Positions 16,656 through 25,431 of a DNA stretch of 64,000 nucleotides are shown here, piece after piece. The DNA comes from Opitutaceae bacterium. Lineage in GTDB: Bacteria > Verrucomicrobiota > Verrucomicrobiia > Opitutales > Opitutaceae. Position 1 is the first letter of the stretch; every line of letters begins with the position of its first letter. Made by a program: the position numbers and the translations under genes. The DNA is taken from assembly GCA_027490995.1 (NCBI GenBank), contig JAIXWY010000011.1, forward strand, positions 310,001-374,000. The letters run 5' to 3'. Below the pieces are notes generated by a model. The model saw nothing but the letters and a program-made list of their open reading frames with translations, did no database searches and was not told the DNA's origin.

Positions 16656-18017
16656 TCACGGTTCGGGCTTCAGGGTGTGTAGCGGGGGTAGCTTCGGGAG
16701 AGCGGGTACGGCGCGCGCCACGACAAGCACGACGAGGAGCGTGCCGATGCCTCCCGAGACCACCGCAGCGATCGGGCCGAAGAGGGCGGCAACCAAGCCC
16801 GCGCGCATGGCGCCGATCTCGTTGGATGAACCGATGAAGATTTGGTTCACCCCCGTTACCCGTCCCCGCAGCTCGTCGGGAGTGAGGAGCTGGATCATCG
16901 TCTGGCGTACCACGACGCTGATGTTGTCGAACACACCCGTGAGGAGCAGCGCGATGAACGACAACCAGAACCATTTCGAAAATCCGAACACGACGATCGC
17001 AGCCCCGAATCCCGCGACGGCCCAGAGCAGTTCCCGCCCCGGGCGCTGCATCGGCGGGCGATGAGCGATCCATAGCGCGGTGAGGAATGCGCCGATGCTA
17101 GGCGCGGCGCGCAACCACCCGAGGCCGATCGGTCCGACGTGCAGGATGCGATCGGCGTAGACTGGCAGGATAGCCACGGCTCCTCCGAGCAGCGTGGCAA
17201 ACAGATCCAGAGTGCTGGATGCGAGGATTAGGCGGCGACGCCAGATGAACTCCGCGCCGGCGAGCAACGCTTTCCAAGAGCGGGCCCGCATTGCCGGTTG
17301 CGGCGGCTGCAAGTAGCGCACGCGCGCGAGCAGCACGCAGAAGACAACGCCCAGCGCGGCGTCGAGCAGGTAGACCGCGGGGAAACCGAAGCCAGCGACG
17401 ATGAAGCCGCCGATCGCCGGACCGGCCACCGTGGCAATCTCAAAAGCCGAGGCATTCCAAGTGATCGCGTTGCCCAGCGCGTGAGGGGGAAGCAGAAGCG
17501 GAATGATCGTCGAGCGGGCCGGCCACGCTAGAATGCGAATCGACGCCATTACCAGTAACAGCATCAGCATGATTGGCAGTGCAGGTTGATCGAAGCGCAG
17601 CGTCGCCGGATCCACCTGGCGCTCGAACACCAGCGCTAGATCGTGGAGGCCGGCGTTGGCCCACCTGAGCACGGCCCAATCCGGCACATGGTCCCGTCCG
17701 AGGGAAAGTCCCGCCAGCGCGAGCGACAGCACCACCAGCACCGCTTGCGCGTTACGGATGATCAGCCGACGATCCGCATGATCGGCCAAAGCACCCGCCT
17801 TGAGCGAAAGAGCCAGCAGCGGGATCACGTTGATCAAACCCACCAGCCCAAGAGCCGTCGCGGAGCCGGTCCACTGATAGATCTCCCAGGTTACCGCGAT
17901 CAGCGCGGCCTGGCGACCGAACAGCGCGAGGAAGCTCCCCACCATGTAGTTCCGATAGGTCGGAACGCGAAGTGCGATATAGGGATCGTGCGGGGCGTTC
18001 GCGGGGAGGTCAGCCAT
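16656..18017 (-). CDS. MFS transporter (EntS/MFS_3-type exporter)
   Basis: 453-residue major facilitator with about 12 hydrophobic segments, an N-terminal RNYMVGSFLALFGRQ entry and the loop 2-3 motif GALADHADRRLIIR. It resembles the enterobactin-exporter-like MFS_3 group, which exports varied small molecules; siderophore export specifically is not supported by neighbours. An unusually long loop (about residues 105-150, charged, containing DHVPDWAVLRW) separates early helices. It lies 57 bp downstream of a small membrane-anchored protein gene on the same strand and may be co-transcribed with it. Confidence 0.85.
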   Translation of the reverse strand: MADLPANAPHDPYIALRVPTYRNYMVGSFLALFGRQAALIAVTWEIYQWTGSATALGLVGLINVIPLLALSLKAGALADHADRRLIIRNAQAVLVVLSLALAGLSLGRDHVPDWAVLRWANAGLHDLALVFERQVDPATLRFDQPALPIMLMLLLVMASIRILAWPARSTIIPLLLPPHALGNAITWNASAFEIATVAGPAIGGFIVAGFGFPAVYLLDAALGVVFCVLLARVRYLQPPQPAMRARSWKALLAGAEFIWRRRLILASSTLDLFATLLGGAVAILPVYADRILHVGPIGLGWLRAAPSIGAFLTALWIAHRPPMQRPGRELLWAVAGFGAAIVVFGFSKWFWLSFIALLLTGVFDNISVVVRQTMIQLLTPDELRGRVTGVNQIFIGSSNEIGAMRAGLVAALFGPIAAVVSGGIGTLLVVLVVARAVPALPKLPPLHTLKPEP

Positions 18018-18074
18018 GCGGCGATGCGGCAGAGTCAGTCAGAGATGGCACGTGGACTCCAGCCTGCGCTGGAC

Positions 18075-18698
18075 TCAGGGAGCCATCGTAACTGTACCCG
18101 ACTGCGACTCCTTGAGGCCGATGACCGTGAGACGGTAGCGACCTGGCTTGAGGTGCTCCGTGGAAACGCTCGCACGCACCGCGACGTCACGCGCCCGCGA
18201 CTCCAGTTTCCCTGGGAGCGGATCGAATCCGACGAGAAGAATCAACTCGCTGTCCTTCACGTACAGGTACGTTTCGCCGAGGGCCTCCTTGTGATCGGGA
18301 AGGCCTGCGACCAGAGAGACCACAAGGGGCTGGCCCACGCGAACGGACACCGGAGCGATCAACTGGCGCACCGTGCTGGGAAGGTGCGGCACCTCGATGA
18401 GGGCATCGGCGAGGGTCGTTGGGAGGCCGCCGGCATCGGTTTGCGTGGGCGTGCGGCGCGCGGCTGGAATTGGCGAGAGGCCCTCGGTTGGGCGCTCGGC
18501 CGAAACGGGGTAGCGATTGAATCCAGCCTTGAGGAGGCGGTGGACATTCGCCTGCCGCTTCATGTCGCTGTAAGGCTCGAAAGGACGGGTCTCCTTGCGA
18601 TAAAGCAGCGTGATCGCGGTGTAGGGTGCCAGAATCGCGATGATCGCCAAAACGACCCACTTCATGGGCCACGGGCGCTTGGATTCGGAACGGGACAT
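18075..18698 (-). CDS. Hypothetical membrane-anchored protein
   Basis: About 207 residues from the ATG ending at 18698. A single N-terminal helix (WVVLAIIAILAPYTAITLL) preceded by basic KRPWP predicts an inner-membrane anchor with the rest in the periplasm. The C-terminal half (about 100-200) reads as a beta-rich domain ending in LKPGRYRLTVIGLKESQSGTV. I do not recognise the family. It is divergent from proS and upstream of the MFS gene. Confidence 0.7.
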   Translation of the reverse strand: MSRSESKRPWPMKWVVLAIIAILAPYTAITLLYRKETRPFEPYSDMKRQANVHRLLKAGFNRYPVSAERPTEGLSPIPAARRTPTQTDAGGLPTTLADALIEVPHLPSTVRQLIAPVSVRVGQPLVVSLVAGLPDHKEALGETYLYVKDSELILLVGFDPLPGKLESRARDVAVRASVSTEHLKPGRYRLTVIGLKESQSGTVTMAP

Positions 18699-18733
18699 GG
18701 CGGGAGAGCCAAACGCGCCGCGGGCCCCGGAGC

Positions 18734-18753
18734 AATCCCGCCCTTGCGGGATT
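18734..18753. repeat. Perfect inverted repeat in the proS divergent promoter region
   Basis: 8-bp arms AATCCCGC / GCGGGATT with the loop CCTT, in the 97-bp space between proS (+) and the hypothetical membrane protein (-). It lies about 42 bp upstream of the proS ATG, so it could be an operator or a leader stem. No T tract follows, so a terminator is unlikely. Confidence 0.4.
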
Positions 18754-18795
18754 ACGGTTGCCGCCCAGAGAACAGCGGATTGCATATACGGTTCC

Positions 18796-20562
18796 ATGAC
18801 TCTCTGGTCTCAGTTCTTCATCCCGACCCTCAAGGAAAGCCCGGCCGATGCCGAGATCGCCTCGCACAAGCTCCTCGTCCGCGCTGGATTGGTGCGCAAG
18901 CTGAGCGGTGGACTCTACACCTACCTGCCGCTCGGGCTGCGGGTCATGCAGAAGCTCACGGAAATCTGCCGTCAGGAGATCAACGCGGGCGGCGGCATTG
19001 AGTTGTGGATGCCGCATGTTCATCCGGTGGAAAATTGGGAGCAGGGTCCCCGCTGGGCCGCCGCGCGCGAAATCATGTTCCGAGCTGATAGCGCCGGGGA
19101 CGGCCAACGCGCTCCGCGCGAACCGCAGTTTGTCCTCGGTCCCACCCACGAAGAGATCATCACGCCGCTGGTCAAAACCGAGATCACCAGCTACCGCGAC
19201 CTGCCGAAAAATTTCTACCAGATCGCCACCAAATTTCGGAATGAGATTCGCCCCCGCTACGGTCTGATGCGCGCCCGCGAGTTCGTGATGATGGATGCTT
19301 ACTCCTTCGACACGAATGACGAGGGCGCCGTGAAGAGCTACTTCGCGATGAAGACCGCCTATGAACGTTTCTTCCGTCGCATTGGCACGCTGGCCATCGC
19401 CGTCGAGGCCGACACCGGCGTCATGGGAGGGAGCTATTCCCACGAATTCATGGTTCCCGCAGAGGTGGGCGACGACGACATTATCTACTGTGAGGAAAGC
19501 GGCTACGCTGCCAACCGCGAGAAGGCGACCAGTCGCCTGGTTCCGGATGGACTAGCCGACGCTGCTCCGGCCGGTGAGATCACGGAATTCGCCACCCCCG
19601 GTGTGGTGACGATCGCGGCGTTGGAAGCCGCGCCGTACGGGGTCCCGGCTGATCAGCAGTTCAAGACGCTGGTCTACATCGGTGACGGCAAGCCGTTCCT
19701 CGTGATCCTCCGAGGGTGCGATGAACTGGAGGAAGCGAAACTTGGGCAACTGGGCTTCGGGCTTTTCCGACCGGCGACCGCCGAGGAGATCGTCGCGGTC
19801 ATGGGCGCCAAGCCGGGCAGCCTCGGCGCCGTCCGGGGCACGCTGGCCAATCCAGGGGCGCTCGCGGGCGTCTTTGCCGACGCCGCCATCCGACTCATCG
19901 GTAACGGCACGACCGGTGCGAACAAGGACGGGTTCCACGTGCGGAACGTGAATGTCGCCCGCGATCTCGCGATTAGCCGTTTCGGCGACTTCCGCCGAGT
20001 CCGCGCCGGCGAGCCGTGTCCACGCTCCGGCCAGCCGCTCAAGAGTCGCCGCGGCATCGAGGTAGGTCACATCTTCAAGCTGGGTACGAAGTACTCGGAG
20101 AAGTTCGGCGCCGTCTACACGGATGACCAGAAGCAGTCCCACCCCATGGTGATGGGCTGCTACGGCATCGGCATTAGCCGTACGCTGCAGGCGGTGATCG
20201 AGCAGAGCCATGATGCTGACGGCATCGTGTGGCCGTGGTCCGTGGCTCCATTCCAGGTCTTGATTTGCGTCTTCGATCCGCAGCTGGCCGAGGCTTCCGA
20301 CCTCGCGAAGCGCCTTGCCGCCGCGGCGGAGCGTGCGGGGGCAGATGTGTTGATCGACGATCGTACCGAACGTCCGGGCGTGAAGTTCAAGGACGCCGAC
20401 CTGATCGGCATTCCTCTGCGCGTGACGATCGGTGGCAAGGGGCTGAAGGAGGGCATCGTTGAAGTGAAGGCCCGCCGCGCCAAAGACGTTAGCAAGGTGC
20501 CGCTGGCTGACGCCGAAACTCATCTCGCTTCCACGATCGCCGCACTGGCTGCTGGTACCTGA
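18796..20562 (+). CDS. proS: Prolyl-tRNA synthetase
   Basis: Class II aminoacyl-tRNA synthetase, bacterial type with an editing insertion, 588 residues. Motif 1 lies in the PLGLRVMQKLTEICRQEI region, motif 2 in FRNEIRPRYGLMRAREFVMMDAYSFD, then GVMGGSYSHEFMV, and motif 3 in MGCYGIGISRTLQAVIEQ. The YbaK-like editing domain (about residues 230-390) clears mischarged alanine. The C-terminal anticodon-binding domain starts near WSVAPFQVLICVFD. The ATG at 18796 (MTLWSQFFIPTLKE) is the family N terminus; an in-frame ATG upstream is within the divergent gene. ClpS follows 30 bp later. Confidence 0.97.
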   Translation: MTLWSQFFIPTLKESPADAEIASHKLLVRAGLVRKLSGGLYTYLPLGLRVMQKLTEICRQEINAGGGIELWMPHVHPVENWEQGPRWAAAREIMFRADSAGDGQRAPREPQFVLGPTHEEIITPLVKTEITSYRDLPKNFYQIATKFRNEIRPRYGLMRAREFVMMDAYSFDTNDEGAVKSYFAMKTAYERFFRRIGTLAIAVEADTGVMGGSYSHEFMVPAEVGDDDIIYCEESGYAANREKATSRLVPDGLADAAPAGEITEFATPGVVTIAALEAAPYGVPADQQFKTLVYIGDGKPFLVILRGCDELEEAKLGQLGFGLFRPATAEEIVAVMGAKPGSLGAVRGTLANPGALAGVFADAAIRLIGNGTTGANKDGFHVRNVNVARDLAISRFGDFRRVRAGEPCPRSGQPLKSRRGIEVGHIFKLGTKYSEKFGAVYTDDQKQSHPMVMGCYGIGISRTLQAVIEQSHDADGIVWPWSVAPFQVLICVFDPQLAEASDLAKRLAAAAERAGADVLIDDRTERPGVKFKDADLIGIPLRVTIGGKGLKEGIVEVKARRAKDVSKVPLADAETHLASTIAALAAGT

Positions 20563-20592
20563 CCCTCGCGCGGTCACCCAGTCGACATTTCC

Positions 20593-20889
20593 ATGTCTAC
20601 GCACGAACAGGGCTCGCCCTCTCCAGCCGGCGCAACCGCGACCGCGTTGGAGCCGCGCTGGCACGTGATTGTGCTCAACGATCCCGTGAACCTCATGTCG
20701 TACGTGGTCCTCGTCTTCAAGAAGGTCCTCGGTTTCTCCGAGACCGAGGCGCGTCGCCACATGCTGGAGGTTCACGAGCAAGGTCGTTCGGTCGTGTGGA
20801 GCGGAGCCCGCGAGCGGGCGGAGCATTACGCTTTTGCGCTGCAGCAATGGCATCTCACCGTCACTCTCGAGTCCGATGAAGCGCGTTGA
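20593..20889 (+). CDS. clpS: ATP-dependent Clp protease adaptor ClpS
   Basis: 98-residue adaptor that delivers N-end-rule substrates to the ClpA/ClpC-ClpP protease. The conserved core is VIVLNDPVNLMSYVVLVFKK, followed by FSETEARRHMLEVHEQGRSVVWSG and EHYAFALQQWHLTVTLE. It has a flexible N-terminal tail rich in Ser, Pro and Ala, as the family usually shows. It overlaps the next gene by 14 bp, a sign of co-translation. Confidence 0.96.
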   Translation: MSTHEQGSPSPAGATATALEPRWHVIVLNDPVNLMSYVVLVFKKVLGFSETEARRHMLEVHEQGRSVVWSGARERAEHYAFALQQWHLTVTLESDEAR

Positions 20890-21337
20890 AATTCGGCTGA
20901 GCCTCGAAGCCGTCCTGCCGCTGATCGCAGTCATTCGCGAGGTGGCGGACGCGCTCTCCGACGATCTGGCGGCGCCAAACTCCCTCGCAGACATCGAGCC
21001 CGATCTTCGGGAAGGGTGGCGCGAGGACCTCGTCGCTGCGCAGAACGAGGCCATCGCCGTGCTACTCGCCCTTTTCGACGAGACGTTTGATGAGTCGGGC
21101 ATTGTGGGTTTCGATGCCGACAACGCGGAGCCGGTTCTGCGGGCCTGCGCTGCAGTCCGCCTGCGTCTGCGCGAGCGATTCCTGAAAGGTTTGGACGAGG
21201 AGGTGCTGGAGAGCGGTGATCTAGAGATTGAATCGCTCGAAGAGCCCGCGCGAAAGGCATTCATGTGCTATCTGTTTCTCGCGACGATCCAGGAGCTCAT
21301 CATCCAACATCTCGACACCTCTATTCTCGATGGCTGA
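20876..21337 (+). CDS. DUF2017-like protein coupled to clpS
   Basis: 153-residue acidic, helix-rich protein starting at the ATG inside the end of clpS. No catalytic motif is visible. The pattern EVADALSDDL and ARKAFMCYLFLATIQELIIQHL gives long amphipathic helices. In actinobacteria a DUF2017 protein commonly follows clpS; size, composition and the overlapping arrangement here match that, but family membership is inference. A role in Clp substrate selection is suggested by the coupling only. Confidence 0.7.
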   Translation: MKRVEIRLSLEAVLPLIAVIREVADALSDDLAAPNSLADIEPDLREGWREDLVAAQNEAIAVLLALFDETFDESGIVGFDADNAEPVLRACAAVRLRLRERFLKGLDEEVLESGDLEIESLEEPARKAFMCYLFLATIQELIIQHLDTSILDG

Positions 21338-21848
21338 CGGAAATCATCCCTCTTCAGGCGGCGTGATCGACGCCGTGCCGCGGCAACGTTGCCGCCGCTG
21401 CGGGCGCCCGAGCGGCCGCCGGGGAGACGATCGTCGCGCGGGGTTCTGTTGCGCCGGGTGTGCGTTGAGCGCGCTGGTTCCTCGGGACGCGGAGGGTAAC
21501 TTTCCGGCTAATGCAGCCTTGGGGGCGGCCATCGGAATCGCGATCCTCGGCTTCAACCAGCTGCTGCTCGCCTCGCTTGTCTGGGCCATGACGGGGTCAG
21601 TGACCCGCTGGGTATTCGGCTCGCTCGGGCTCGGAGTTCTGGCGGCGCTGTGCTTACTGGCTGCACAGTGGCGCTGTGGGGTGGATCGGCGATGGGAGTG
21701 CGTCATCGCCGGAGTGCTTGGGCTCGGCTGGATTTTCGCGTTTCGGCAGGCTGATGTGGTCTTTGGGCTAGGCCTGACAGCAGTCTACTTTGCTTGGGCC
21801 GTCCGCGGATTGCTCCGGCGCGCCGTGCAATCGGGCGATCGCGTTTGA
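21330..21848 (+). CDS. Small zinc-ribbon membrane protein, unknown function
   Basis: 172 residues, beginning 8 bp before the stop of the previous gene, so it belongs to the clpS operon. The N terminus has two cysteine pairs, CRRCGRP and CCAGCA, about 20 residues apart, consistent with a zinc ribbon. About four hydrophobic segments follow (from ALGAAIGIAILGFNQLLLASL to FGLGLTAVYFAWAVRGLL). I do not recognise a named family. Confidence 0.7.
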   Translation: MADGNHPSSGGVIDAVPRQRCRRCGRPSGRRGDDRRAGFCCAGCALSALVPRDAEGNFPANAALGAAIGIAILGFNQLLLASLVWAMTGSVTRWVFGSLGLGVLAALCLLAAQWRCGVDRRWECVIAGVLGLGWIFAFRQADVVFGLGLTAVYFAWAVRGLLRRAVQSGDRV

Positions 21849-21878
21849 CGCTGTGACGCGGCGGCCTACGTTCTTCCG

Positions 21879-22069
21879 GTCACCCTGCAGTGTTCGAGGT
21901 GTCTTCAAAAACTGCTCTTTGCCTTAGAAACGATACGGGAGCCGCGAAACCGGCGGCGGCTGCTCGGCCGTCCATCGGAAAGCAATAAGCCGCCTGGTGG
22001 CCCCCACCTTAGCTTAAAAAGGTCTCGAGCCTTTGGGCATACGGCACAGGCGGGGTGACAACTTTTTTT
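21879..22069 (+). ncRNA. ssrS: Probable 6S RNA
   Basis: An approximately 190-nt element fits 6S RNA, which binds the sigma70 RNA polymerase holoenzyme in stationary phase. A 10-bp closing stem pairs GTCACCCTGC (21879-21888) with GCGGGGTGAC (22050-22059), and TTTTTTT follows at 22063-22069. Just inside the stem is GTGTTCG on the 5' side; the 3' half contains CCACCTT, an AAGG stretch and a GGCAC segment, in the same order as in E. coli 6S RNA. A central region that could stay unpaired lies between. Length matches the usual 180-200 nt. Identified by reading, not by a covariance model. Confidence 0.72.
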
Positions 22070-22071
22070 GA

Positions 22072-22103
22072 CCCCAGGGTCCGCCTCTCGGCGGACCCTG
22101 GGG
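22072..22103. repeat. Perfect 14-bp hairpin between 6S RNA and a convergent gene
   Basis: Arms CCCCAGGGTCCGCC and GGCGGACCCTGGGG enclose the loop TCTC. It starts three bases after the T tract of the probable 6S RNA and lies 22 bp past the stop of the minus-strand PVC cytochrome gene. There is no T tract on the side expected for either transcript, so it may be a protective 3'-end stem or a terminator of unusual form. Confidence 0.6.
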
Positions 22104-22125
22104 GTGAGCGCCTCGGCGGAGGCGA

Positions 22126-25100
22126 TCAAAACTTGGGCGGGGCGGCCGTGGGGAGCGAGGACTCCAACTCGGCGTCGGTCCAGGCGCGGGTCCGATCCGC
22201 AGTGGCGGTCCGAACTGCACTTACGGAGGTCGCGGTCACGGGCAACTCGCGGTTGCCGAACTCCCGCTTTACATACGTCAGGATCGCGGCGATCTGGGAG
22301 TCTTCGAGGTGGCGCCACGGTGGCATGATCAGGCCTCTGCCGGGATTCTCCTTACCGTGCAGGAGAATGCGGATGAGAGGTTCATCGGCACCTCCCAGCC
22401 AGCGCGATCCGGCGAGCGCGGGCGCGAGGCCAGCGTGTCCTTGACCGGATTCATGGTGGCAAGGCGCGCAGCTGAGGTTAAACGCTACGCGCCCCGTCTC
22501 AAAAAGCTGTTGGGAAGCACGCCGCGCGGGATCAGCGGCAGAGAACTGATCGGCCCCGGCTTTCAGCCACGCGACCACGACCGGCGTGTTCTGGCGGCGC
22601 AGTGCCGCGCGTGCCTCGGAGGCGAGAGTTCCGGCATCAAAGCTGCCAGCCTGAATCGCTCGCACCAGTTCCGTTGCCCACATCGGACTCGCACAAAGCA
22701 GGCTGGAAGCGCGGGCTTGGATGCGGGGAGGAAGGGAGGCGTGGAGCTGCAGGACGCGGCGGGCCGATTCGACATGGTCGTATGCTCCGAGCGCCTCGAG
22801 AATCGCCAACTGCTTCGGTTCGGACGGCGCTTCGAGGAGCATCGCCTCGAGTGTTGTGCGGGCACCCGCCGGGGTGGTGTCGCGAATCAGCGAGAGCCAA
22901 GCGAGCTGTACGTCGGGCGTACTGGCGTCGAGTTTGAGGCGGCGGACCGCTTCGTTTTGAGCCTCGGCATCGCCGGTGCGCGCGCGGAGTGCCACGACGG
23001 CGAAGTGCGATGCCAGGTTTGTTCGCGAGGCAAGGGCACGCCGGAAGCGGTCGGGGGCCGAGAGGAACGGTTTCCCGGAAAAGCCGGCCGCCATTCCCTG
23101 AAGCAGGTGGGCCGCGGCCCGATCATCGGGAGCGACTTCGAGGAGGCGCGCGCAGAACTCAAGGTTCCTCTCAAAGTGTTCGTCTGCTCGATCGATGCTC
23201 CACTCCGAGAAGGCACCTTGGCTGAGGGCCACCGTCCGACGGGGCCCCTGATCAGCGGTGAATCGTCGGCCGATTCTTGGGGCGATCTCCTGCGCGAAGA
23301 GTGGGCTGGACGAGATCGCGGGATCGCTGACGAGCTGAAGAATCTCCTCCATCCCTCGCTCGGCCTGAGCTTCCACTGCCCACCAGAGAAGGAGCGGTAG
23401 ATGCCGATCGACGGCGCACTCGGGTCGCGCGACCAATGCCCTGACTATGCTGAGCGCGTGGGGAGGGGCGAGGCGTTTTGCGGAGGAGGCCAGCTGACTG
23501 AGTACCTCAGGATCCGCCTCCCGAGATACGAGCACCGTCAGACTGCGCGCGGTCGCATCATCGACGCCATTGCGATCCCCGAGGAGGCGCACGGCCCAGC
23601 GTCGGACCGAGGGGAGGGGGTGGATCAGTTGGGCCGCCAACTCTCTTTCACTGAGCTCGCCGCGGAGGTTAAGGATCCACAGTGCCTCGAGGCTCTCCGG
23701 CTGCGAGGTTGCGAGCCGCCGCCGCAGTTCCATCACCAGGCTAGCGTCGGGACGGACCGCAAGTTGGCGACGGGCCTGCTCGCGCAATTCCCGGTTGGGA
23801 TTGCTCAGAAGTGCCAAGAGTTCGTCAACACGTGCGGTCCGCAGATCGCGCACGCGCGGACGCAAAACGCTCTTCGGCGCGATCCGATAGATGCGACCGT
23901 TCGACTTATCCCAGGTGTCGGCCGGATTCAGATGGCTGAGTCGCAGGTCAGTCCAATCCGCGATGTAAATCGCCCCGTCCGGACCGGCCTCAATGTCTAC
24001 CGGGCGAAACGTGCGGTCATCGGTCGTGATCAGTGGGTCGAGATCGACCGTGCGAAAGGTCGAGGTCTGGCGGAAAACTTCGCTCACTTGCACGCGGTTC
24101 GTTAGGGACATCCCGACTACGATACGACCTTCCAAGTCGGGCATGGCGCCACCTTGATAGAGCAGAAACGTCTGGGGAAAGCGCTGCGTGTAGCCTTGGT
24201 GGTCCATGTGCTCGAGGAATCCGAAAATGAAGGGATTCATCGCCGGCCCATGCTTGGTCCACCCCTTCACGTAGGTCGCGCCCTGGGCGTAGTGCAGACC
24301 GCGGGTCGCGCCGCTGTTGGTGCCCGAGAAGGCACGGCCTTCGCCGTCAAACTCAAGGCTGAAGGTATTTCCACCGCCTTCGGCAAACACTTCAAACGTC
24401 CGCCGCGTGGGGTGGTAACGCCAGATGCCTTGGCCAAGCAGTCGGCTGCCCTGAATGTCCAGGGTGGTGGTGCTACCGGTGGCGCCATAGATCCAGCCGT
24501 CCGGGCCCCAGTGAAGATTCGAGGCCAGCGAGTGAGTGTCCTCAATCCCGAAACCCGTGAGGTGGACCTCGGGGTCGCCGTCGGGAATGTCGTCATGGTT
24601 GCGGTCCGGATAGAACACAAGGTACGGCGACTGCAGTACCCAAACCCCATCGTGGTCGGGTAGGACACTGGTGGTGAGGTTCATCCCCTCAAGGAAGGTG
24701 CGATCGGTCTCGAATGTGCCGTCGCCATCGCGATCTTCGAGAATCGTGACTCGATCAGCACCCCGGACGTGATGCGGAGGAGGAGCAGGCAGCGTATCGT
24801 AGTGCGCTCGCAAATACTGATCGTAGTGCGTGATTTTTGATCCAGCGGGGAAGGGGTATTGCAGGTACTGCACAACCCAGAGCCGGCCGCGCTCGTCGAA
24901 GTGGAGATCGAGCGGCTGGCGGATCACCGGTTCGCTGGCGATCAGGTCCACGGTGTACCCCTCGCGCGCGATGAGCCGGCGTCGCGCCTCTTCCGGGGGC
25001 AATGGGGCACCCTGCCCGGCAAAGTCTTGGCCGCCGGGTTTGAACGCGCGCACGAATGGCTCCAGTTCCGGCGCATACGGGGACGAGGCCGCTGCGTCAG

Positions 25101-25221
25101 GTCCTGGTCTTGCCCCTGGAACGGGTGCTGAGGCAGCCGACGGAGCTCCTCTGGAGAGGGCGCCGCCAAGGGTGGCAGCGAGACTGAGGGCAAGGAGTAA
25201 ACGGCGGGACGGGGTGGTCAC
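22126..25221 (-). CDS. PVC-type cytochrome c / beta-propeller / HEAT-repeat protein
   Basis: Secreted 1031-residue protein with a GTG start and N-terminal signal sequence (RRLLLALSLAATLGGALS). Domains: a membrane-bound dehydrogenase-type beta-propeller (about 80-460, with GRLWVVQYLQYPF, ILEDRDGDGTFETD and NLHWGPDGWIYGATG), HEAT-like helical repeats (about 470-880), and a C-terminal cytochrome c domain with heme motif CAPCHH at 918-923 and probable axial M966 in LIMPPW. Such proteins are abundant in Planctomycetes and Verrucomicrobia and are thought to oxidise sugars or related compounds outside the cell. It lies 210 bp downstream of the enolase-superfamily gene on the same strand, probably in one operon. 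Confidence 0.9.
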   Translation of the reverse strand: MTTPSRRLLLALSLAATLGGALSRGAPSAASAPVPGARPGPDAAASSPYAPELEPFVRAFKPGGQDFAGQGAPLPPEEARRRLIAREGYTVDLIASEPVIRQPLDLHFDERGRLWVVQYLQYPFPAGSKITHYDQYLRAHYDTLPAPPPHHVRGADRVTILEDRDGDGTFETDRTFLEGMNLTTSVLPDHDGVWVLQSPYLVFYPDRNHDDIPDGDPEVHLTGFGIEDTHSLASNLHWGPDGWIYGATGSTTTLDIQGSRLLGQGIWRYHPTRRTFEVFAEGGGNTFSLEFDGEGRAFSGTNSGATRGLHYAQGATYVKGWTKHGPAMNPFIFGFLEHMDHQGYTQRFPQTFLLYQGGAMPDLEGRIVVGMSLTNRVQVSEVFRQTSTFRTVDLDPLITTDDRTFRPVDIEAGPDGAIYIADWTDLRLSHLNPADTWDKSNGRIYRIAPKSVLRPRVRDLRTARVDELLALLSNPNRELREQARRQLAVRPDASLVMELRRRLATSQPESLEALWILNLRGELSERELAAQLIHPLPSVRRWAVRLLGDRNGVDDATARSLTVLVSREADPEVLSQLASSAKRLAPPHALSIVRALVARPECAVDRHLPLLLWWAVEAQAERGMEEILQLVSDPAISSSPLFAQEIAPRIGRRFTADQGPRRTVALSQGAFSEWSIDRADEHFERNLEFCARLLEVAPDDRAAAHLLQGMAAGFSGKPFLSAPDRFRRALASRTNLASHFAVVALRARTGDAEAQNEAVRRLKLDASTPDVQLAWLSLIRDTTPAGARTTLEAMLLEAPSEPKQLAILEALGAYDHVESARRVLQLHASLPPRIQARASSLLCASPMWATELVRAIQAGSFDAGTLASEARAALRRQNTPVVVAWLKAGADQFSAADPARRASQQLFETGRVAFNLSCAPCHHESGQGHAGLAPALAGSRWLGGADEPLIRILLHGKENPGRGLIMPPWRHLEDSQIAAILTYVKREFGNRELPVTATSVSAVRTATADRTRAWTDAELESSLPTAAPPKF

Positions 25222-25431
25222 GGCAGGACGAAGGTGGGGGTTAGGTCAGGAGGGGCGGACAACGATGCCATGCCGCGACATTCAGCGGAAGGCGCGTCCT
25301 TGGAAACCGCTCGTCGCGCTCGCGAGGCGCATGCGTCGGAACGTTGCGGGACAGGGTGTGAGGCGCACGAGGGGAAACTGATTTGGACCCGAGGAACGAA
25401 CCAATCCGAAAGCGGAGCGCTCGGCGTCGGG

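Noticed and set aside
19552..21264. Large minus-strand open frame opposite proS and clpS
   Set aside because: It lies opposite two certain genes and shows no recognisable motif.
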